From Ferrovibrio terrae_B (GTDB lineage: Bacteria > Pseudomonadota > Alphaproteobacteria > Ferrovibrionales > Ferrovibrionaceae): DNA of 15,032 bases. The stretch covers positions 1-15,032 of the forward strand of contig NZ_CALRUC010000112.1 of NCBI RefSeq assembly GCF_943371255.1. The letters are read 5' to 3'. Below are positions 5,796 through 12,455 of this stretch, in pieces (position 1 is the first letter of the stretch; every line of letters starts with the position of its first letter). The notes beneath the pieces were generated by a model. It was not told the DNA's origin and searched no databases. It was given only the letters and a program-made list of their open reading frames with translations. Made by a program: the position numbers and the translations under genes.

Positions 5796-6716
5796 GTGAA
5801 TCAAGTACTCAAACCGGTTGTTCAGGAAACCCTGAAACTGGTCGGCGTGGTCGAGAGCCAGAGCCGTGAGCTGCTTGCCTTTTGCCAGAACGAGCAGAAT
5901 CTCTCAGCCAACTTTTCCGACTACAAGCGCTTCGTCGAAAAGATGGAGCATTTCTACGTCTTCGTCGATCTGGTCGATGGCCGCATCCCGGAATTCGATG
6001 AGAGCAAGCAGAAGCCACTGCGCAAGCATCTGTCGAAGATCCGCTGGAAGATCACCGTCCTCGAACTCGACACCACGCGCATCTACCTGATCAACATCAC
6101 GCGCTCGGGCCGCCGCCTGCCGCTGGGCAGCCGCGAATTCCTCATGCGCCGGCTGGATCGCCTGAGCGAGATCGCGCAGTACTACGATCGCTTCGGCGAG
6201 GAATACGAACTGGCGCCGCCGGTCAGCGACGAGTTGATCGAGGCTGTGCGCAAGCTGCTTGAGCAGGGTATCGAATCCGCGCCGCGGCTGGAGGAATTCC
6301 AGGCGACGACCGCGCCCAAGCGCTCGGCGACGCCGTCGGGCGCCTTGTCTGGCAGCAGTGGATCGTCACCGATCACCGTGCCGGCACAGCCGGCTGTCCC
6401 CGATCTTGCGATGGCACAGCGCGCGGCAGCGCACAATTCGCTGCTGCCGAGCCTGCCGGCCAAGCTGAACGTCAAGGAACAGTGGGGCCGCTTCTTTGTC
6501 GAGAAGGGTTCGATCGTTGCCGTGTCGCAAGCCTGCAAGATGGCGGCGATGTCGCTCGACCAGCTTGCCACCCGCATCGGCGTCACCCGCGTGGCGCTGA
6601 CGCTGATGCTCAGCGGCCAGGATCCGATGCCGCGCCCGGCAATGGAAAAGCTGCAGCAGTTCATGATGGACCAGGCGCGACTGTCGCAGCAGACCGAGCT
6701 GCGCCGCCGGCTCTGA
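5796..6716 (+). CDS. Unrecognised helical protein with a C-terminal helix-turn-helix-like segment
   Basis: I do not recognise the family of this 306-aa protein. Residues 1 to about 170 are rich in charged helices ('ETLKLVGVVESQSRELLAF', 'DYKRFVEKMEHFYVFVDL', 'REFLMRRLDRLSEIAQYY'). A low-complexity Ser/Pro/Ala linker follows (about 175-215). The C-terminal part has 'MSLDQLATRIGVTRVALTLML' followed by 'SGQDPMPRPAMEKLQQFM' (about 250-290), which reads like a Cro/C1-type helix-turn-helix and suggests DNA binding. There is no signal peptide or membrane helix. The start is a GTG with only a weak GAGAA ahead of it; no better in-frame start was found. It stands alone on its strand, with 172 bp upstream that include the direct repeat TGTGACC at 5658 and 5667. 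It ends one base from the convergent hydrolase gene. It may be a regulator that senses something through the N-terminal half, but this is inference. Confidence 0.75.
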   Translation: MNQVLKPVVQETLKLVGVVESQSRELLAFCQNEQNLSANFSDYKRFVEKMEHFYVFVDLVDGRIPEFDESKQKPLRKHLSKIRWKITVLELDTTRIYLINITRSGRRLPLGSREFLMRRLDRLSEIAQYYDRFGEEYELAPPVSDELIEAVRKLLEQGIESAPRLEEFQATTAPKRSATPSGALSGSSGSSPITVPAQPAVPDLAMAQRAAAHNSLLPSLPAKLNVKEQWGRFFVEKGSIVAVSQACKMAAMSLDQLATRIGVTRVALTLMLSGQDPMPRPAMEKLQQFMMDQARLSQQTELRRRL

Positions 6717-6717
6717 T

Positions 6718-7269
6718 CTAGCCAGCCGTCTCCAGCAATTCATTCAGCAAGGTATAGCCGAACGGCCAGTCGCCCAGATTGGACGCCGCGTTGATATGGC
6801 CCAGCGCGCCGGCATCGACAAAGCGCGCATGCCAGCGCGTGGCGAAATGCCGGGCGCGTGCGACATCGACAAACGGATCGTTGCTGCTTGCCACTACGAT
6901 GGTGGGGCAGGCAAAGCGCGCCAGCGGCATCGGCCGGAAGCCGCGCGTCTCCGGCGGCGTGTGGCTCTCGGAATCGACATCGGCGGGTGCCACCAGCAAT
7001 GCGCCATGCAACGCGCGCTCATGCCGCTCGACCCAATGCGCCACCAGGGCACAGGCCAGGCTGTGGGCCACCAGCAGCGGCGGCGACGGACAGGCATTGA
7101 TGGCGGCATCGAGCCGCGCTAGCCAGTCAGCAAAATCGGGATGATCCCAGTCGGCCTGCTCGACGCGGGTGAAGTCGGGATGTTTGCGCTGCCATGCGCT
7201 CTGCCAGTGCGCGGGCCCGGAATTGCCCAGGCCCGGCACGATCAGAACCGGTGGTCGCAGCGGCTGCAT
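6718..7269 (-). CDS. RBBP9/YdeN-type alpha/beta serine hydrolase
   Basis: This 183-aa cytoplasmic protein has the small alpha/beta-hydrolase fold of the RBBP9/YdeN family, whose members act as serine hydrolases with poorly defined natural substrates. The start 'PVLIVPGLGNSGPAHWQSAW' provides the oxyanion loop. The nucleophile is Ser70 in 'VAHSLAC', the acid is Asp131 in 'ASSNDPFV' and the base is His158 in 'GHINAASNLGDWP'. All three are in the usual order and spacing, so the enzyme should be active. Its ATG overlaps the gltX stop by one base (TGATG), so it is translated as the second gene of a gltX operon. Its stop is one base from that of the convergent 306-aa gene, with no obvious terminator between them. 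The substrate is not predictable from sequence. Confidence 0.87.
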   Translation of the reverse strand: MQPLRPPVLIVPGLGNSGPAHWQSAWQRKHPDFTRVEQADWDHPDFADWLARLDAAINACPSPPLLVAHSLACALVAHWVERHERALHGALLVAPADVDSESHTPPETRGFRPMPLARFACPTIVVASSNDPFVDVARARHFATRWHARFVDAGALGHINAASNLGDWPFGYTLLNELLETAG

Positions 7270-8672
7270 CAGCCGGCCGCGTCGCCCAGGCGGGCCAGCG
7301 TTTCCTCGCGGCCCAGCACGGCCAGCACATCGAAGATCGGCGGCGACACCGTGCGGCCGGTCAGCGCCGCGCGCAGCGGCTGTGCCAGCTGGCCGAGCTT
7401 GACCTGCTGCGCCTCGCTTAAACTCCGGATCGCCGCTTCGGTATCGGTGGCGGTCCAGCTGGACACCGTGCCCAGCGTTTCGATCATCGTCTTCAGCCGC
7501 GCTTTTGCTGCATCATCCAGATGCTTCTGCGCGGCGACATCGGCTTGCACAGGTCGCGCGACGAAAAGGAACTGCAGCGCCTCGGTGATCTCGTTCAGAT
7601 CCTTGGCGCGTTCCTTCACCGCCGGCAGGATCGCCTTGATCTGCGCCTGTTCGGCCTGGTTCGCATCGCGGCCGAGCTTTTTCGCGATGAAGGGCAGCAC
7701 CGCCTGCAGCAGCTCATCGTCGCTGCTGTGGCGGATATAATGGCCGTTCACGTTGTTCAGCTTGGCGAAGTCGAAGCGCGCCGGCGAGCGGCCGACATGA
7801 TCGAGATCGAACCATTCCAGCGCCTGCTGGGTCGAGATGATTTCGTCATCGCCATGGCTCCAGCCCAGACGCAGCAGGTAATTGCGCATGGCGGCCGGCA
7901 GATAGCCCATATCGGCATAGGCTTCGGTGCCCAGCGCGCCATGGCGCTTCGACAGCTTGGCGCCGTCCGGGCCATGAATGAGCGGGATATGCGCAAAGTC
8001 GGGCACGGCGAAACCGGCGGCGAGATACAGCTGGGTCTGCCGCGCCGCATTGGTCAGATGATCATCGCCGCGGATGATATGGGTCACGCCCATGTCGTGA
8101 TCGTCCACCACGACCGAGAGATTGTAGGTCGGCGTGCCATCCGAGCGCAGGATGATCAGGTCGTCCAGCTGCTCGTTCTGGAACGTCACGTCGCCCTGCA
8201 CATGATCCTTGATCACGGTGCTGCCGGTCTGCGGCGCCTTGAAGCGCACGACAGGCTTCACGCCGGCCGGCGCATCCTTCGCATCGCGGTCGCGCCAGCG
8301 GCCGTCATAGCGCATCGGCTTGCCGGCGGCCTTGGCCGTGTTGCGCATCTCTTCCAGCTCTTCGGGCGAGCAGTAGCAGTGATAGGCCTTGCCCTCGGCC
8401 AGCAGCTTGTGCGCCACCTCGGCATGCCGGTTCATACGCGCGAACTGCATCACCGGTTCGCCGTCCCAGTCGAGCCCGAGCCATGTCAGGCCCTGGAAGA
8501 TCTTTTGCACGGCATCCTCGGTGGAACGCTCGCGGTCGGTATCCTCGATGCGCAGCAGGAAGGTGCCGCCATGGCGGCGAGCGAACAGCCAGTTGAACAG
8601 CGCCGTGCGGGCGCCGCCGATATGCAGGTAGCCGGTCGGCGAGGGGGCGAAGCGGGTGACAATCTTGGTCAT
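7269..8672 (-). CDS. gltX: Glutamate--tRNA ligase
   Basis: This 467-aa class I aminoacyl-tRNA synthetase attaches glutamate to tRNA in the cytoplasm. The N-terminus 'IVTRFAPSPTGYLHIGGART' carries the HIGH-type motif as HIGG (17-20), and 'GAKLSKRHG' gives the KMSKS-type motif (KLSKR, 239-243). Between them are the family signatures 'LLRIEDTDRERS', 'YHCYCSPEELEEMR' and 'DDHDMGVTHIIRGDDHL'. The C-terminal half is the helical anticodon-binding domain. The start is the ATG at 8672; a longer reading to 8774 would add 34 residues with no match to the family. The length is normal. Alphaproteobacteria often carry two GltX paralogues, so this one might charge tRNA-Gln as well as tRNA-Glu in the indirect pathway; the sequence alone does not decide this. 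It diverges from comEC. Confidence 0.96.
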   Translation of the reverse strand: MTKIVTRFAPSPTGYLHIGGARTALFNWLFARRHGGTFLLRIEDTDRERSTEDAVQKIFQGLTWLGLDWDGEPVMQFARMNRHAEVAHKLLAEGKAYHCYCSPEELEEMRNTAKAAGKPMRYDGRWRDRDAKDAPAGVKPVVRFKAPQTGSTVIKDHVQGDVTFQNEQLDDLIILRSDGTPTYNLSVVVDDHDMGVTHIIRGDDHLTNAARQTQLYLAAGFAVPDFAHIPLIHGPDGAKLSKRHGALGTEAYADMGYLPAAMRNYLLRLGWSHGDDEIISTQQALEWFDLDHVGRSPARFDFAKLNNVNGHYIRHSSDDELLQAVLPFIAKKLGRDANQAEQAQIKAILPAVKERAKDLNEITEALQFLFVARPVQADVAAQKHLDDAAKARLKTMIETLGTVSSWTATDTEAAIRSLSEAQQVKLGQLAQPLRAALTGRTVSPPIFDVLAVLGREETLARLGDAAG

Positions 8673-8789
8673 CTGGCAATCCGGGGGACAATGGAAGCAG
8701 GGTTTTAGCATACGGGCGCAGGCGGGCAAGCCGCGTTCCCGTTTTGCACGGATTGGCGGCTGCAGGGCTGCCATGCAGAGATTTCCGCC
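8673..8789. other. Divergent gltX / comEC intergenic region
   Basis: These 117 bp must hold the promoters of gltX (minus) and comEC (plus). The stretch is GC-rich and no convincing -35/-10 pair or inverted repeat stands out on either strand. Confidence 0.5.
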
Positions 8790-11048
8790 ATGGCGGCGCC
8801 GGGTTCATCGCTTGACTGGCACATGCTCCGGCAGCGGGTCGCGGCCGGTGTGGCGGCCGGCTGGCGCGACCTGCGCGGTTTCGACGCCATCGCCACCCTG
8901 CTGGCCGAACGCGAGCGCTGGTTCCTCTGGCTGCCGGCGTTGCTGGGTGGCGGCATAGCGGTGTATTTCCTGCTGCCGTCCGAGCCGCCGCTGTTGCCAT
9001 TGCGGCTCGGCATGGTGGCGGCTGTTCTGGCCCTGCTGCTGTTCGGGCGTGCGGCCACGTCGCGCATGCCGTTGCTGATGCTGCTGGCGGTGCTGGGCGG
9101 CGTGTGGCTGGGCGCCGAACGCAGCGCGGCGGTTTTGGCGCCGGTGCTCTCAAGGCCAAGCGGTGCCATCTGGGTCGAGGGCCGCATCCTGGAGGTCGAG
9201 CCGCGCGACAAGGGCCATCGCCTGCTGCTGGATGATCTGAGGCTCGGCGGCCTGCAGGAACCGGAAACGCCAAAGCGCATCCGCATCAGCCTGCCGCGCG
9301 ATGGGGCCGATCTGTGGCCGGGCGAGCGGCTGCGTGTACGCGTCATGCTGCTGCCGCCACCGGAACCGGCGATGCCCGGCGCCTTCGATTTCGCGCGCCA
9401 TGCCTGGTTCCGCCAGATCGGTGCCGTGGGCTATGCGATCTCGACGGCGGAAGCGCTGCCTGCCGACGAGGTGCGCGACTGGAAAGAGGCGGCCACACTG
9501 TGGCTCAGCGCGTTGCGGCAGGACTGGACGCGGCGCATCACCGCACAGACCGAGGGGGCGGGCGGCGCGATTGCGGCCGCGCTGATGACCGGCGTGCGCG
9601 GCCCGATCCCCGACAGCGTGGATGCCGCTTTTCGCGATTCAGGGCTGGCGCATATCCTCTCGATCTCCGGCCTGCATCTCACCATCGTGGCCGGCCTGCT
9701 GTTTTTCCTGGTGCGGGCGCTACTGGCGCTGCATCCGCAGCTGGCTTTGCGGTATCCGATCAAGAAATGGGCGGCGCTGGCCGCGCTGCTCGGTGCCATC
9801 GCCTATACGCTGCTGTCGGGCGCGGCGCTGCCCACGCTGCGCGCGCTGGCGATGATTGCACTCGCGTTGCTGGCCGTGATGCTGGATCGCCGCGCCATCA
9901 CTTTGCGTGCGGTGGCCTGGGCCGCCCTGCTGCTTTTGGTGCTGTGGCCGGAAAGCCTGCTCGATCCCGGTTTCCAGATGTCGTTCGCCGCCGTCACGGC
10001 GCTGGTCGCCGCCTTCGAGCATCTGGCGCCGAAACTCACGCGCTGGCGCAGCCAGGCCGGCCCGCTGCAGATCGCACTGCTCTGGTTCGGCGGCACCATG
10101 GCGGCGAGCTTCGTCGCCGGCCTCGGCTCGTCGCTGTTCGCCGCCTATCATTTCAATCGTGTGGCCGATTATGCGCTGATCGCCAATCTGCTGGCGGCAC
10201 CGCTGGTCGATTTCATCATCATGCCGTTTGCCGTTCTGGCCTTTCTGCTCATGCCGCTCGGGCTGGAGGCGCTGGCACTCACGCCGATGGTCTGGGCGGT
10301 CGATCTGCTGATCGCGTTGGCGGTCTGGGTCGCCGGCTGGCCCGATGCGGTCGGCACGGTGCCGGCCATGCCGCTCTGGGGCATCGCGGGCATCACGCTC
10401 GGTGGCTTGTGGCTCTGTCTGTGGCAGCGACGCTGGCGCTGGCTCGGCGTGATCGGACTCATGCTGGGCACCGCTTCGCCCTGGCTGGTGACGCAGCCGG
10501 ATTTCCTGGTCAGCGCCGACGGCCGGCTGCTGGCGGCGCGCGCCAGTGAGGGCGGGCGCTTCTATTTTTCATCGGCCAGACCGACCGGCTTCATGGCGGA
10601 AACCTGGTGGGAGCGGCTCGGCTCGCCGCCGCTCTATCCCTGGCCGGCCCTGCGCCGCAACGACACGGAAGGCCGCGCCGGCGCCGATGGCAGCCTGCGC
10701 TGCGATCCTGACGGCTGTTCCTGGCGCAGCCAGGGCTTTCTGGTCGCGCTGCCGCGCCAGCCGAAAGCCATCACGGAAGATTGCCGTCATGCCGATGTGG
10801 TGATCGCGGCCCAGATGCCGGTGCGCTATCGCTGCCCGGCGGCGAAAGTGGTGATCGACCGCAACGACCTGCGGCGCAGCGGCACCCATGCGCTGTATCT
10901 AGATGCCGCGCACGGCATCCGCAGCATCAGCGTGGCGCAGACACGCGGCCAGCGGCCCTGGGTGATTGTGAAGGGCCATAGTGAAGCTGCGCTGGATGCG
11001 CGTGCCGCCGTATCTCCCGGTGCATCTTCCGGCATGGCGCCCGATTAA
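8790..11048 (+). CDS. comEC: ComEC/Rec2-family DNA uptake channel protein
   Basis: This 752-aa inner-membrane protein is related to ComEC, the channel that carries single-stranded DNA into the cytoplasm during transformation. After a short cytoplasmic start come N-terminal TM helices (about 45-110), an OB-like soluble region of the DUF4131 type (about 120-220) and the multi-helix competence domain (about 250-520), which includes the family hallmark 'LAHILSISGLHLTIVAGL' near residue 285. The C-terminal 200 residues are not a metallo-beta-lactamase domain. They contain 'DGRLLAARASEGGRFYFSS', then four cysteines (638, 643, 665, 682) and 'VVIDRNDLRRSGTHALYLD'. This form is common in alphaproteobacteria. 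The ATG at 8790 has a weak ribosome binding site; an internal ATG at codon 12 is possible. The gltX-comEC-lexA neighbourhood is a known alphaproteobacterial arrangement. Confidence 0.93.
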   Translation: MAAPGSSLDWHMLRQRVAAGVAAGWRDLRGFDAIATLLAERERWFLWLPALLGGGIAVYFLLPSEPPLLPLRLGMVAAVLALLLFGRAATSRMPLLMLLAVLGGVWLGAERSAAVLAPVLSRPSGAIWVEGRILEVEPRDKGHRLLLDDLRLGGLQEPETPKRIRISLPRDGADLWPGERLRVRVMLLPPPEPAMPGAFDFARHAWFRQIGAVGYAISTAEALPADEVRDWKEAATLWLSALRQDWTRRITAQTEGAGGAIAAALMTGVRGPIPDSVDAAFRDSGLAHILSISGLHLTIVAGLLFFLVRALLALHPQLALRYPIKKWAALAALLGAIAYTLLSGAALPTLRALAMIALALLAVMLDRRAITLRAVAWAALLLLVLWPESLLDPGFQMSFAAVTALVAAFEHLAPKLTRWRSQAGPLQIALLWFGGTMAASFVAGLGSSLFAAYHFNRVADYALIANLLAAPLVDFIIMPFAVLAFLLMPLGLEALALTPMVWAVDLLIALAVWVAGWPDAVGTVPAMPLWGIAGITLGGLWLCLWQRRWRWLGVIGLMLGTASPWLVTQPDFLVSADGRLLAARASEGGRFYFSSARPTGFMAETWWERLGSPPLYPWPALRRNDTEGRAGADGSLRCDPDGCSWRSQGFLVALPRQPKAITEDCRHADVVIAAQMPVRYRCPAAKVVIDRNDLRRSGTHALYLDAAHGIRSISVAQTRGQRPWVIVKGHSEAALDARAAVSPGASSGMAPD

Positions 11049-11070
11049 AATAATGCACCGCCTGCGGAAC

Positions 11071-11103
11071 GCAGCGATGCGAATGCCGTTGGATTCGCGC
11101 TGC
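11071..11103 (+). terminator. Possible stem-loop after comEC
   Basis: GCAGC and GCGAAT (11071-11075, 11079-11084) pair with ATTCGC and GCTGC (11093-11103) around an eight-base loop, with a three-base bulge. There is no following T-run, so it is a weak terminator at best. Confidence 0.25.
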
Positions 11104-11136
11104 CCGAGCGGCAGTCACGCCAATGCGGAGTCCGCG

Positions 11137-11292
11137 ATGCTGACCATCCTTGCAACGATGCTGGTGCTGCTGGTTCTTGCACTGCCGATCTGGCCTTACA
11201 GCCGCCGCTGGAGCCTGCTGCCCGGCTGCATGATCGCGGTGGTGATCGTGCTGTTCATGATGTTCGCCATGGCCGGCAACATCGTCGCCTGA
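11137..11292 (+). CDS. DUF3309-like small membrane protein
   Basis: This 51-aa protein is almost entirely hydrophobic, with two predicted membrane segments (about 3-18 and 30-47) separated by 'PIWPYSRRWSLLPG'. The short hydrophobic helix followed by 'L-P-x-W-P-Y-S-R-x-W' is the signature of DUF3309 mini-proteins, which are common in proteobacteria and have no known function. The ATG at 11137 has a good GGAG six bases ahead; a longer in-frame reading from 10981 runs antiparallel in character through the comEC end and is not credible. It lies 88 bp after comEC and directly before the lexA terminator. Hydrophobic mini-proteins of this kind are often stress-related, but nothing here shows that. 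Confidence 0.78.
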   Translation: MLTILATMLVLLVLALPIWPYSRRWSLLPGCMIAVVIVLFMMFAMAGNIVA

Positions 11293-11303
11293 GCGCAGGG
11301 CAC

Positions 11304-11335
11304 AAAAAAGGCGGGACGCATCGCTGCGTCCCGCC
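11304..11335 (-). terminator. Intrinsic terminator of lexA
   Basis: An 11-bp perfect GC-rich stem (11310-11320 with 11325-11335) has a TCGC loop. On the minus strand it is followed at once by six T (the A-run at 11304-11309), which is the classical rho-independent form. It lies 18 bp after the lexA stop. It is also downstream of the plus-strand DUF3309-like gene but has no T-run on that side, so it can terminate that transcript only weakly. Confidence 0.92.
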
Positions 11336-11353
11336 GGTATTCAGCGCGCGCTC

Positions 11354-12100
11354 TCAGTAGCGGCGCAGCAGGCCGACCAGACGGCCCTGCACCTTGACCC
11401 GGTCCGGGCCGAAGATGCGTGTCTCGTAGGCCGGGTTGGCGGCTTCCAGTGCCACCGAGTTGCCCTTGCGGCGCAGGCGCTTCAGCGTCACTTCCTGCTC
11501 GTCCACCAGCGCCACCACGATGGTGCCGTTTTCGGCATTCTCGCTGCGCTGGATGATGACGGTGTCGCCATCCATGATGCCGGCATCGACCATCGAATCG
11601 CCGGCGACTTCGAGCGCATAATGCTCGCCATTGCCGAGCAGGCCGATCGGCACGTCGATCTGCGTGCTCATGTCGCGCAGGGCCTCGATCGGCGTACCGG
11701 CGGCGATGCGGCCATAGAGCGGCAGGGTGACGATGTCGCGGGCGTTATAGGGGCTGACGCTGACTGGCGTGCCGGGCATCGGTGCATTCGGGTTGCCTTC
11801 GACCACGCGCGGCATCAGGCGGTTGCGCGGGGCGGACGGCCGGTTGGCCGAGGCGCCGATGGCGCCGCCGCGGATCGGCACCGCCGAGTCGGGCAGGCGC
11901 AGCACTTCCAGCGCACGGGCGCGATGGGCGAGCCGGCGGATGAAACCGCGTTCCTCCAGGCCGGTCACCAGACGGTGGATGCCGGACTTGGATTTCAGCT
12001 TCATCGCCTCCTTCATTTCCTCAAACGAAGGCGAAACGCCAGAATTCTCCAGCTTTTCGTGGATGAAGATCAGCAGGTCGTGCTGCTTGCGGGTCAACAT
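11354..12100 (-). CDS. lexA: LexA SOS-response repressor
   Basis: This 248-aa repressor shuts off DNA-damage genes until RecA filaments trigger its self-cleavage. The N-terminal winged helix (about 1-70) reads 'MLTRKQHDLLIFIHEKL' with recognition segment 'KSGIHRLVTGLEERGFI', the alphaproteobacterial form. A long Pro/Asn/Ala linker follows (about 71-122). The protease-like domain has the cleavage site Ala134-Gly135 in 'YGRIAAGTPIEA', the nucleophile Ser169 in 'VAGDSMVDAGIMDGD' and the base Lys207 in 'EVTLKRLR'. All are intact. The linker makes the protein longer than the 202 residues of the E. coli protein. GGAGG lies seven bases before the ATG. The promoter carries an SOS box, so lexA represses itself. 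It ends in a strong terminator and appears to be monocistronic. Confidence 0.97.
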   Translation of the reverse strand: MLTRKQHDLLIFIHEKLENSGVSPSFEEMKEAMKLKSKSGIHRLVTGLEERGFIRRLAHRARALEVLRLPDSAVPIRGGAIGASANRPSAPRNRLMPRVVEGNPNAPMPGTPVSVSPYNARDIVTLPLYGRIAAGTPIEALRDMSTQIDVPIGLLGNGEHYALEVAGDSMVDAGIMDGDTVIIQRSENAENGTIVVALVDEQEVTLKRLRRKGNSVALEAANPAYETRIFGPDRVKVQGRLVGLLRRY

Positions 12101-12193
12101 GGCAAGCCTCCTCGGGTCAGGGGCGCTGCGCAGCCCAGGTGAGTCGGGCGAAACAGAGAAGCGCAGCAGGGAACGAACAAGAAACCTGCAAAT

Positions 12194-12208
12194 GTTCTAA
12201 TGAGGTTC
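12194..12208. promoter_or_regulatory. SOS (LexA) box of lexA
   Basis: GTTC-TAATGAG-GTTC is an exact match to the alphaproteobacterial LexA site GTTC-N7-GTTC. It covers the predicted -10 element of the lexA promoter and lies 94-108 bp upstream of the lexA ATG, which fits autorepression. Confidence 0.9.
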
Positions 12209-12222
12209 CCGATACGGGTCAA
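12194..12222 (-). promoter_or_regulatory. Predicted lexA promoter
   Basis: On the minus strand TTGACC (12222-12217) and TAGAAC (12199-12194) are spaced by exactly 17 bases. The SOS box begins inside the -10 and fills the adjoining spacer. Transcription would begin near 12187, giving a leader of about 87 bases. Confidence 0.75.
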
Positions 12223-12455
12223 GTATTTTTCCACAGGCTGAGTCATATACCTTGTAGGTAGAACGAACCCAGCCTCCCATTAGTAGAGGTGCGCGAACTG
12301 CCAAAGTCGCCTTACCGGGGCATAAACCGTCATCCTATCCCCCTTTACGCTGCCGCCGGTGCCGGTAAATATATGAGATACAATGACAAGCCACGCTGCC
12401 CCGGATCGGCAAGCAGTGGCAATCGGCCGAGAACGGCCGGACAGGGGAGGACATT

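Larger units (their letters stand above)
12101..12455. other. lexA / chemotaxis receptor intergenic region
   Basis: These 355 bp hold the lexA leader and promoter (12101-12222) and, on the plus strand, the control region of the receptor gene. GAACGAAC occurs twice (near 12171 and 12262), but neither copy has the seven-base spacing of an SOS box. TTTTCCACA (12227-12235) is one base from a DnaA box. For the receptor, TTTACG-N16-TAAATA (around 12345-12372) and TACAAT near 12379 are weak promoter candidates. No sigma-28 motif, small ORF or convincing RNA structure is seen. Confidence 0.5.

Noticed and set aside
8673..8774. N-terminal extension of GltX by 34 residues
   Set aside because: The family begins right at the TRFAPSPTG motif; the added residues look like translated leader DNA.
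12227..12235. DnaA box (TTTTCCACA)
   Set aside because: A single site with one mismatch and no cluster; not evidence of an origin.
12165..12275. Additional SOS boxes from the GAACGAAC repeats
   Set aside because: Neither copy has the required seven-base spacing with an intact second half-site; the one near 12171 gives GAAC-N7-AAAC only.
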